The notes beneath the pieces were generated by a model, which did no database searches, had not been told where the DNA came from, and saw only the letters and a list, made by a program, of their open reading frames with translations. From NCBI GenBank assembly GCA_027625915.1, contig JANTQA010000023.1:10788001-10852000 (forward strand): a stretch of 64,000 bases of DNA, read 5' to 3'. This DNA comes from Anaeramoeba flamelloides. Taxonomy: Eukaryota; Metamonada; Anaeramoebidae. This document shows positions 1-11,400 of the stretch, piece after piece. The first letter of the stretch is position 1. The number at the start of each line of letters is the position of its first letter. The translations under genes and the position numbers were made by a program.

Positions 1-890
1 AAAATATCATATAAAATCATTTCTAAAATCTTTTGAAATCGTATAAGGTTTACAACACTTAAACAGTCAAAATATTATCTTGTATTGGGTAAACGGATAT
101 GTTAAATTAATTCTTATCTGATCGATCTTTCAATTTGTATTTATTTTTACAGTTCAGTATAAAATAAATTTTTGGCAATATATTTTGTTTTTTTCCGAAA
201 TCCAAATTGGAGAATATAGGATGAATAGGCTGGAATTTAAGATATAAAAAAAATCATTCTTTTTGAGATGTTAATTGAAATTTTTTTTTAGTTTTGATTT
301 TATTTACCCGTTTTACAAAAATTAATTTTTTTTAGGGAATTGAGACCAAAATAAAAAAAATATTTAAATTTATAACCCAAAAAAAAATTCATTTTAAAAC
401 ATTGACCAATATATTTGTCATATATTCTCAAATTCTGATTTTGGAAAAAAAAAAACAATCGCTAAAAATTTCCTTTTTGGAACAAAGGTCCTAATAAAAA
501 AAATTTTTTATAACATCTATATAACATTTTGATAACAAAATTTCCTTTTACATGATTTTTTCAATATTTTTTGAAAAAAATATTCTTATAAAAGGTTTGT
601 AACATGTTGTAGATTTTATTACACATTTTATAACAAAAGTTAATGTTATATAAGTTTTTATTATAAAATTTTATAACATTTTCAACGTTTATAACACCTT
701 TACAACACGTTTATAACATGTCCTAAAAAAACTTTTTTTATTAGGGAGGTAAATTAATCCCCAGACAAATAGTGATCACCTAAGAACCGAAACAACAATC
801 AACACAAGATAAACTTTTTTCGAATTTCGGGGATTGTAAACCTTAAACGATTTCAAAAGATTTAAGAAATGGTTTTATATGATATTATAG
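1..890. mobile_element. TIR element, left end cut by window edge
   Basis: The first ~55 bases (AAAATCATTTCTAAAATC, TTTTGAAATCGTATAAGG, TTTACAAC) reappear as a reverse complement at about 830-890 (GTAAACCTTAAACGATTTC, AAAAGATTTAAGAAATGG). The two ends form terminal inverted repeats of about 55 bases around roughly 780 bases. The inside has no long ORF but repeats the word TTATAACA many times at 500-720. This looks like a non-autonomous DNA transposon. Superfamily and target duplication cannot be judged because the left boundary is at or beyond the window edge. Confidence 0.6.
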
Positions 891-1002
891 TATTTTTTAT
901 AATGCAAGGAATTAAAGATTATCTAAAATAAAGCTATTAAAGCCATCACTCTGAAAATTTGAATTAATTTAAGTATAACGAAATAAATGCAGGATTATTG
1001 AT

Positions 1003-2280
1003 ATGAAACTAATGTCAAAAAACCATTTTTTCCTATTTCAAAATAATTCCCAAAAGATGCTCTTTTATTTTGGATTAATCTTGATCTGTTTTCTTATTGT
1101 GTTTAGTCTTTGGTTTGGAAGCCATCAGTCCCAGTGCCGTAAGGATTTGAATAACTTTCAAATCTTTCAACAAAAAGGACCAAATTTACCACCAGCACCA
1201 CTATTAAATCAAACAAAACCAAAAACATTTTTTAATATGTCTCAAGCAAAGCCACCAATACCAGGCTGGACAAAAAGGGCGCTTATGGGATCTTTATTAA
1301 TCTTTATAATTTTTTTTTTCTTGTTTAAATCATACCTTCTGCTTTGGACGTTACTGTATTTTAGCTTTTTAGTTTGCATCGCGACTTATGTGAATTTGCA
1401 GGGGATCGTTCCACAAAGATTTTCAAATAAAAAAATCAAAATCTTTGATCGTTTTGTTACATTTTCTTCAATTATTTGCATTTGTGGATCCTTATTGTTT
1501 CTATCTGCTTGGTTTTTTGCTTCCGATATATGTATAATCAATAATTTTATTTCAATTTCAATGCTAATTTTTGTATTAACTGTTGTTCGTTTTAAGACCT
1601 TTAAATCAATTACCAAGCTATTAATCTTCTTATCTTGCCTTCGTTTATTAACAGAAATAATTCTACCAATAATGATCCAAAAACGTCTACAAGACAAACA
1701 ACAACAACAACAACAACAACCACCAGAAAGAGAAAATTCACCAGCAAATGTAATGGAGTCTGGAATAATCTTACAAAAGGATTTATTAACAGTTATTGGA
1801 TCTTTTTTTGAATTCATGATCCCTTCAAAAATCGTCTTACCAACAAAGATTTGTGAGCCAACAGAAAAGTTAATGATACCTGTAAGTGATATTACATTGC
1901 CTGGATTTTTCATTGCATTTTTGTATCGTTACGATACACGTAGAAACGCAAAGGACCGTTCTTATTTTAATAACGGTTTAATAATTATCGGCTTTGTTAA
2001 TTTTTGTTCCTTAATTTATTTGCATTATTCTGAACAGACAATTAATAAATACGCATTTTTAATTTGCACTTTAATTCTAATGGTCGCCACCCTAATTTAT
2101 GCAAAAAAAAGAAATGAAATTTCGCTTTTGTGGAAAACCTCTGAAAGAGAAGACGATACACTTATGCAAATTAATGAGATTTATGATTCAAATATGTACA
2201 GTCATAATAATGCATTGGATCTTAAGGAAAATAAAAACACAACTCATCAGGAGCAGGGACAGGAACACGAGCAGGAGCAA

Positions 2281-2318
<38 letters not shown>

Positions 2319-2355
2319 ACTTGAATTAGAACTTGAAGTTGAACAAAATTATTAA
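1003..2355 (+). CDS. Signal-peptide-peptidase-like multi-pass membrane protein, probably a pseudoprotease
   Basis: Single-exon gene of 450 residues with about eight to nine hydrophobic segments. Order and spacing follow the signal peptide peptidase (SPP/HM13, presenilin-fold) family. The helix with LLLWTLLYFSF matches SPP TM3. The segment around residues 262-310 (LTVIGSFFEFMIPSKIVLP, then PVSDITLPGFFIAFLYRYD) aligns with the SPP stretch running from VTVAKSFEAPIKLVFP to GLGDVVIPGIFIALLLRFD. The second catalytic aspartate (of GxGD) is kept as SDI, but the preceding GxG is changed. The first catalytic YD appears replaced by TE (RLLTEIILP near residue 218), and the C-terminal PAL motif is not visible. 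I therefore infer an ER or Golgi membrane protein with lost or altered proteolysis. A CAA-coded Gln run (~232-238) lies in a loop, and an EQ-repeat tail ends the protein. ATG 1003 is the first in-frame start. The family call comes from by-eye alignment. Confidence 0.7.
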
Positions 2356-5300
2356 ACTCTGTTTTTTTTTTTTTGAAAGAAAAAGATTTTCCAGCGATTT
2401 ACTGAAATCAGAAATTAGTATGAGAGACATTTAAAAAAAGATAACAAAAAAGTTTCCAAAGTATCTATAAAACAGTTGGCTTAATTCAAAAAACCTATTT
2501 TCAGAATTTTTATAAGAAAACTTTTTTAAAACTACTTTAATCTTGAATTTTGAATATTTCATTGAAAATCAAAAACTTTGCGATTTTTAAAAACAGTTTT
2601 GGTGTTGTTTATTAAATATAATAAAATATGTATTTATATCATTTGGGGAAATGAATTTTTTGTTTGTTTTTTATTCAAGAAAATAATATTTTCAAGAATT
2701 GGAATTCTTATCATTTCAAAAATAATGAAATTATAATAAAGTTCTTCATTTTATTTTTCAGAGATTGCTTAAAAATCATATAAGATCTTTGCAAAAAAGT
2801 TAAGAATTTTTTACATTTCAATTCATATTTTACTCTTTGTAAGTTGTTATATTAGTAAATTGGCAATAAAAAATTAAGTGAAATATGAATACTGATTGAA
2901 TCAATGACTATTGTGTTTATTTCAAAATTTTAACAAAATATTTCCCAAAAAATGAAAAAAAAAAAAGTACCTTTTTTTGGATGAAAACTACGTAGGGCCA
3001 ATTCTAATAAAAAATTGGAAATATGATAAAAATAAAAATGATTTTTTAAAAGAATAAAATACTTTTATATATTTTCATTTTATTGGAAAATTTATTGTGA
3101 GATTAAACAAGTTATGAAAAAAATTGTTCTGATCAAAAAGAAAAAATCAATAAATTACAATTTTCAAACGAAAAAAATGATATATAAAATTAAGATAAAA
3201 TTTTAATTTCTTTTTTTAAAAGTAAATTCTTACAAATAAACAAATTGGATTATTATTAAGAATCCATAAAAATTATCTTTTCTAATTATGATATTAGATA
3301 AGAGTCAGATATTCTAAAAATTGAAAAAAAATAAAATCAAAATTGAAAAAAAGTTGATAAGAATTTTTGGAATGAGCTTTACAGTTTTTTTATTACTCAA
3401 AGTTATCTGAAAAAAAGATAAATAATAATATTTTTACCCAATAATTAAATTAAATTAAAAGAAACATATTACCTCAATTATATTAATGCTTAATAGGTAT
3501 TTTCAAAGATCTTTGGCTTTCCTAACTTGGGTTGAACTTCTTTTCAAGAATTAAAAACAAAAATTTAAAAAAGAAAAAAACAAACTAATTAGAAAATAAA
3601 TTTTAATGAACGAAAAAGACTAAATTTGAAAAAGCAAAACTAAATTTTGTAAAAAAGAAAAAATGATTTTGATCTTAAAATTAAACCTTTTTTTGATAAT
3701 AATACATGGAAACTCTTGATAAAAACTTCCAATACCATTTTAAAGTGAGTCAATATTTTTCAAATATAGTTTACTTTACGTTTTTTTTTCAAACATTAAA
3801 ATAAAATAGTGTCATCCTATATTAAATAAAAAAATTATATCTGAGTTTTTTTAATATCTTTTATTGAGATAAATGCTTTTGTATGGCAAATATTATTAAA
3901 AAAAAAAAAGAATACAAAAATAGAAGATTTAATAGAGGAACAACAATTAAAAATATCAATTGAAATGAGTTTACATTTAGTTTAACAAATTTTTATACAA
4001 AGGCTCCAAATCCACTGTGAAATCTATAATAAAGAAAAAATTCAATTTTTAACCCATTTTTCTGTATCATACTTGCCTTTTTCTAACAGGACTTTTTAGG
4101 TTCATGTAATTAACGATTACAAGAGTGTGACTTTTTGGTATAGACCAAAAAATTCTAGATAAGAGAAAAAATTGAAATTTGAATTTTTCACTACAACCAT
4201 CAGAACCATCAACAATTTATCAAAATTTTTCATATATTTTTTGTATATCCTCAATTTTTAAACACCTTTGAATCAAAGGGCAGGAATATTTAAAATTAAT
4301 TATTAAAATGGATCTTCATTCTTTGTCATCTTTGTTTTTGAATTTTTTTAATAAACAAGATAACATTTTCCTCAGTCTCTCAAATAAGAGAAATTTTTCA
4401 TAAAAATCATTGCCAAACAATAAAATTCTATAAAATTTTCAAATTGAAGATTTTTTTGGATTTATCAGAGATAAATAGAACAATTTCTATACCTAATAAA
4501 ATTCCACTGTAGGTTTATAATGGTTGTAATTCTTGGAAAATTTAATTCATATATAAACCCCAATTCAAAATTTTAACACACCAAAATTCAATTTTAGATA
4601 AAAAAAATCTTCTTTAATCAATTCTATATGGAATTTCAAATTAGAACCATTCGCTAAATGAAATGTCAATAATTGTTTATCAATTACAATACTCACAAAA
4701 CAAAATATAAATAATTATCAATACTAATAAATCAACTTAGTGTGTTAAATATTTTGGAGATGAGCAAAACAAAAAAATGCATTGGTAAATTTGTTTAAAT
4801 TCTATTAGGAAATATTGATCGATTAAATGGTTAGATCTATTGACTAATTTTATTTGAGTTCTTCTATTTGAAACAACTCAACTTTAACATAATATCAATT
4901 GTTGAAAAAAATGTTGATCTACGGAACAAGTTATGTAATTCAAAAAACAAACAAAGAAAATAAAAAAACGAAAAAGATCAAAAAAATGTTTCTCATATTG
5001 TACAAAAATCAAAATTATTTGCAATTTGAAGGAAAATTCTATTATTGTTATTGTTTGGACAATTTTAACTGTGTGGAACATTTTGAATTCTAATTAATCT
5101 TGATTTAAAAGGTTGAAAACTGCACCCCAAATTGATGTTAAATAAAACTTAAAGAACCAAGTTCTTATTTTGAAATATTTAAAAATGAATAAGAGTTGAT
5201 AATTTTATATGTTTCTGAACAATTCAATAATAATTAATGTTATTTTTTGAAAATATCTAATAATTCACCAAGAAAGTGTAATTTTGAATAACCCACTAGC

Positions 5301-5448
5301 GAAAATATTACCAATATTTGAGAAAATTAAAAAAAAAAAATCATATTGCAAATTAAAAAAACACCCCACAAACATAATCTAACTTTATTTTTTTCTTTAT
5401 TTATTAAGAATAAAAAAATATAAATTCATATAATAAAAATATAATCAA
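2356..5448. other. Intergenic, very AT-rich
   Basis: Three kilobases between the SPP-like gene and the 3' end of the potassium channel gene; the two genes converge here. Apart from the dispersed repeat at 4830-5090, only A/T homopolymers and short chance ORFs are seen. No credible exon, RNA gene or inverted repeat was found. Confidence 0.5.
4830..5090. repeat. Diverged dispersed repeat, second copy at 21690-21930
   Basis: The core CTAATTTTATTTGAGTTCTT followed by an AAACAACTCAACTTTAA-like stretch is matched at 21690-21750 (CTAATTTTATTTTATTTGAG, AAATAAACTCAAATTTAA). Weaker matching continues for about 200 bases, including A-rich blocks and a TATTATTGTTATTGTTT-like end. No inverted ends or coding content were seen. 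Part of the motif may recur at 62480-62560. Confidence 0.4.
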
Positions 5449-8400
5449 TTATTTATTATTCCCGCCAAGTATATACACTTGGTCGTTTTGGAACAAAGTA
5501 GTTTGAGGTTCTGGGTTTATTAAAACGTAAGGAAGTAAATTTTGTAGTCTATTATATTTTTTGGCTCTTAACAAACCTATAGCAAGAATATTTTTTTTTT
5601 CAAGTAAAAAATAAAATAAATTTTTAAAATTTTTACCGATCATGGATTTAGGTAACGGTATACTTAGAAATCTGGATTGTTGAATGTTTTCAGAAATGTT
5701 CAATTGACTAAATCGAGTTAATTTCTTAATTATTTGTAAAATATCTGGATTAAAATAGGAGTGGGCTAATAAACTATCGAAGAAGCCTTCAATAAAAATT
5801 TTTCCAGAAGCAAATACTTGGTTATAGAAATAATTAGGAAAATATTTACTAATTTTCAATCTTTGATTAAAATTATTTTTTCTCTTTACGCTTTTCTTGT
5901 TTTTTTTATTATCGTGATCCTGATCCTGATCCTGATCCTGATCATGAACATGATCAACGTTATTGTCATTCTCCTTTTCAATTGGATTTAATTCAAAAAA
6001 CGAAATATTTGAAGGGTGGCACAGTTCGAGAGTTAAATTCGCACGGTGTTCCAAGGAAAGTATCATTCTTGCGAGGCAAATTGTATCTGAATCGATAACA
6101 TATTCGTGCTTATCTTCAAGTTCGATTTCTTTAAATTTTTGGAAATTGGGTAATATTATTACACTTTTGGCTTTCCCCAAATTTAAAGTATCCCAGGCCG
6201 AGATGTCGAAGGGTGTGCACCGACAAAAAAAGACGTTTGTTAAGCCTAAATTGGAAGAACTGATTTCTTCAAATTGCCTTTTATTTGGCAACTTATTGCA
6301 AATATAAACAATTGAAATCGGCTCAAAGGGTTCAAATGACTCTGGCGAATCAAGATTTAATAGAAGATCATCATCGGAACTTTCTTCTAATAAGGTTTGG
6401 TTTTCTGTAAGATCAAGGCCCAAATGAATTGATTTAATTTTCCTTTGCTTGAGATTATTAATTTTTTCCAAATATTCAAAAATTTCTTGTTCACGGATCG
6501 AATTTAAAAAATATTTAAAATCTGAGGAGGAACCAAGAAATAAGATATGCCCTTGTAATTCAGTGCAATTTTTGATAATAAATTCATGAAATTTTTCATA
6601 TTTGATTTCCTCTTTGGAAAAAATTGAATTATTATCACTTAAGTTTTCTTCTTGGTTTCCTCTTTTCTGTTTATTTATTGAATTGCTTATCTGCTCTTTA
6701 TTCTTATCCTTATTAATATTTAAATTGCTTCCCAATTTACTGCCATATCTTTTATGCATAATTGATTTTTCTAAATTTTCTTCTTCTTGTTCTTCTTCTT
6801 CTTCTTCTTTTTCTTGATCATAATCCCCATTTTTATCATTTTGAAGATCATTGTTTTTTGCTTTATAATTAATATTATCTTTAGAATCATCACTACCACT
6901 ATCATCATCCGATTCGCCAACAAAAATGGTAGACATTGTATCAATTCTTCGATACCCTTCAACATCAACTTTCTTTGTTTGATTTTTTGGAAATGTTTTG
7001 ATGACACTACTGGATTTTTTTTGTAATTTGACATTTACCCCACTTGAGAGGTGTAATAAACTTTGGTCATCATTTTTATTTGAATTGATTAAATTTTCAG
7101 ATGATTTTTCAAATGTTTGTGAATGGATTTTTTCCTGAGAAAGGAAAGTAACTCTTTTATTTTTCGATTTATACTGTGAAAAATGTTTTCTTATATTTTT
7201 GTCTTGCAGTGTGTTATTTCTTTGCAATTCTTGAATATTGATATTCGGACCATTGTTACTTCTATTTGAAAAATGTGTATTGATCCGATTTAAACTTTGT
7301 AATAACCCAAAGTTATTAGAATATGGTGTCTTACCAAGATGCCCGCTTTCTGGTTTGAAACTAAGAAAATTTTTTTGCCGATCAAACAATTGTGATTTTT
7401 GAGAGCCAAGTAATCTTATTCTATTAGAATAATTTATAAAATTTTTTAAGTTTTGTTGTTTTGTAAGAGTTTTTTTTTTAGCTATTAATCCAAATCTACT
7501 ACTTTTTTTTCTTTCTAATTTTTTTTTATTATCATTTTGCTTATCTTCATCTTCTTGTCCTACTTTCCCTCCTTTTCCTCCTCCTTCTTCCCCCCCTCCT
7601 TCTTCTTCTTGATCAGAAGAATTTAATATTTTTTTTTTTGAATTAGGCTTATTTGACTTTAAACTTTTTCTACTTTTTTTCGTTTCTAGTAATTTCTCAA
7701 TTCCCTCTTCTTCTTCTCCTACCCCCTCTTCTTCTGATTCTGCTTCTTCTCCTTTATCTTTTTCTTCACTGCTAAAATTATGGTTTTGTCCAAATTCATT
7801 CTTGGAATTTTCTGAAATTTTTTCAGATGTAGATCCGTCAATTGAATCTGTACTGTCTTCAACATAATTTTCTTGTAATTGTTTAAAAGAAAAGTTATTT
7901 AGTATCTGTAAATTATCATTATTATATCGATCATCAAAATTTGTATTTTTTTTATAATGAAACATTGATACCTTCATTGCAGTTTCTGGCGAATCTGCTA
8001 TAACATATCCAATGTCACCTGTACTAATAAAATGTGTATTGCCTGGATTCAATAGGCAAACCGGGTTTCCTGAAATGTCATCAATAACAATAGCAAAAAG
8101 AATTATTGATAATTTTTGATAAAGCAATAATGAAACTTCATCAAATGTTTTATTTTTAAACACTTTAGGTAACACAACAGTATAGATTTCCATTGAAAGC
8201 CCATGTAAATATTCCTTTTCCCAAATTGGCATTGAATCGTCGTCCTTTGTCGAAATTGGATGATGTGTTTGGACTAAATTTGATAAAAATGTTGATGTTC
8301 CTGGATACATGCAATTTAATGATATTAAATCCTATAATTGATATGAATTAATTATTTAAAAAAAGAAGATTATAATTAATTTAATATCATTTTTAAGAAA

Positions 8401-11400
8401 AGAATCACATTTTTTTGATATTTTTAATGTAAAAAAATAATTTAAATAGATCAATTAGTCCTAATAACAAATAAGTTTTATATTATTAATCAATTTTTTT
8501 TAACTTTTTTTAATAATGAACTGATACCATTAGATTCCAATTTGAAAAAAAATTTCTTTTTAATTAGAGACAAATTAATGTAACTGTTTTTAATTGGCTT
8601 TGTGGAGATGATTTATTATTTTCTACTCTTTGTCGTGAAATATTTTTATGTGAAATAGAAATAAAATTTTTCTTTGATGATTTGGAAATTAGAAAACGAT
8701 CGCAGAAAAGAGCTGAATTTATTCTAATTATCCTTTTTAATTAATTTGTGAAGATGATTTATTATTTTCTACTCTTTGTCGTGAAACATTTTTATGTGAA
8801 ATTGAAATAAAATTTTTCTTTGATGATTTGGAAAAGAATAGTCTCCTCAAAATGAATTTTTTTTTTTTTTTTTTATTTGATTCCTTCAAATAAACGTTCT
8901 AACACCTTAGTTCAAAAATATATGAAAACATTGAATTTTCAATGAAATTTCATTTTATTTTCATAAAAGTTTCCTTCAAAAGTAGCCTCAAATTCATCTC
9001 ATTTTTGTTCTTATGTTCAAAGGTATTGTAGTGAAATTGAATACATTTATTTTTTTTTCAAATCTTGGCTTTGAATTTTTATGTTTTTTATTAAATTCTT
9101 TAAAATTAGTTCCAAAAGGAAATTGATTCAAACAAAAACAAAAATGGATATTAATTATTTGAAGATTATTCTGGGATTTTCAAACACGTCAAAATTTCAA
9201 TAAAATTTGAAAAATGAAAATATCCTTTTAATTTTAACATCCTGATTTTTTAAAAATGATTATAAAATTGCACCATTTATTAAAAAATATTTTTTCGAAT
9301 CCAAATTTAATTGATAAGATCAAAAAAAATAAATAAAGTAGCTTGGGATAAATTCATTGATGAAATAAACTTTTAATTTATTCAAAACAAAAATTTTTAG
9401 AAAAAAATTAATTTACTAAGGTCAAAAATAAATGAAAATAATTTTAAATAATAAAAATATGATTAAAGTATATTTTGGTTATATTAAAAAAAAATTCAAT
9501 TTAACCAAGTAAAAAGATTTTAGAATATATCAAAAATCTCAGAATAAAAGAATTTGAAAAATTTTATAATTAATATATTTTTTCCAATCGAAAAGATTAA
9601 AAACACTATTAAAAATTTAAAATAAATCTCTAGAAGGATTTCAAAAAATTGAGAATTTAAAATATAGTATTAATTTTTTTTTTTTTTTTATTTTTGAAGG
9701 AAGAAAATTGCTTTTCTCCTGTGTGCCGTTAGTTTTTTTTTAATTTGAGAAATAAAAAGAAAATTGATGAAATTTTCTTTTTATTTCTCAAATTAAAAAA
9801 AAACTAGGCACTCTACGGCACTCACCTAATTTTTAAACTTTTTTTTAGAAATTTTGTTAAAGAATCATAAATTTTATTATCACTTACTAATGATAATATA
9901 CATGATGGATTCTTTTTATTAATAATATCTCTGATATTATTAATTTTTTTATTTTTTTCGAAATATAGTATTAATGATGGAAATTCCACTTAATTGATTT
10001 AAACCCAATTGAAAATAAAAATTATAAAAAATATCTTGTTATAATTCAAAAAATCTTAAAAATTGGTTAATTAATCCTATTAAGAGTAATATTAAATATA
10101 TTAAAAAAAAGTCAATTTTTTTTTATCCATAAAAAGGAAAATGAAGGGATAACTTTAAATTATAGACCAATTTCAATTAATCAAAGTTTACCAAGATTAT
10201 TTTTAAAAATGTTATATAAACTAATTAAACCTAGTTTGGAATTTATTCAAAAATTTCAATTTCGTTTTAGAAAAAAATATGATACTCGTATTACAGTATT
10301 AAACTTTTTAAATACTTGAAATACGATAAAATCAAAAAATGAAAAAGAAAATGATAAAACTTAGTATTATAATTATTGATATAGCTAAATTTTTTGATTC
10401 AATCAATTTTAAAATAATTAGAAAGACAATAAAAAAAATTATTTTAAATAAAATTATAAAAAAATTTTTATTAAAATATTATCAAGGAGAAGGGTTTGGT
10501 ATATTCCAAGGTTACTTTCATTATCTCCGATTTTATTTGTCCTAATTTCCCATTTTCTTTTATTAAAAATTAAACCAATAACAAATCATTATCAAATGTT
10601 TGCATATGATTGAATCCTAATTATAAAAGGAAATAAAGTCCAAGTAAATCAAAAATTAAATTTAATATAAAATCCTTTTCAGTCAAAGAGGACAAGTTTT
10701 ATTGAAGAAATAGAACATATTCTATGAATTTAATTCAGTATTCTTCTCAAAATAAATTTTCAATTTTTTTAATCTCATCATTTTTTCTAATTTTGTAAAT
10801 TTTTTTTTTCTTTTTTGTTTTTTGATTTATTCTTTTCTTGTTTTTTGCTTTTTTTTTTAAAAAGTAAATTTGAAAAAAAAAAAAAAAAATCCTTTGAAAC
10901 TCCAAATTAACATAAAGTAAACTGAGGCTTTGTATTTTCTTTTAAAATTCATACATTTACAATTAAAAAATCTTGTTTCCAACAATTTTAATTTTCCAAA
11001 GAAATTAAGAAATTTGCACAAGACGTCGTTACAATGAAAGGGGACAAAAAAATTTTTATTTTTTTTTTTTTTTGAAATTTATGGTTTGTTCAGGCTTTTC
11101 TTTGATGATTATCGACTCTAATACGAAGTTTATTATTTCTCGTATTTCTAAACAGTCTAAGTTTGGTTGATTCTTTGAAATAAAGTGAATTTTTCATTTT
11201 TGGGTGTGCCCCTTTGAGTGAAATGGAGTTTATGAAATTATTATTCAATTTGGACTAAAACAAAATAAAGATTGAACAGTTATATCAAAAGTCTTTTGAA
11301 AAATTAAATATTTGGGTATTTATATAGATAAAATTTCACATATAGTTAATAAATTTAAAAAAATCCAAAGAAACATATAACAACTACAAACAATTATTTA

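Noticed and set aside
5036-5093. Short overlapping ORFs on both strands at 4884-5093
   Set aside because: Part of a dispersed repeat that also occurs at 21690-21930; no recognisable protein.
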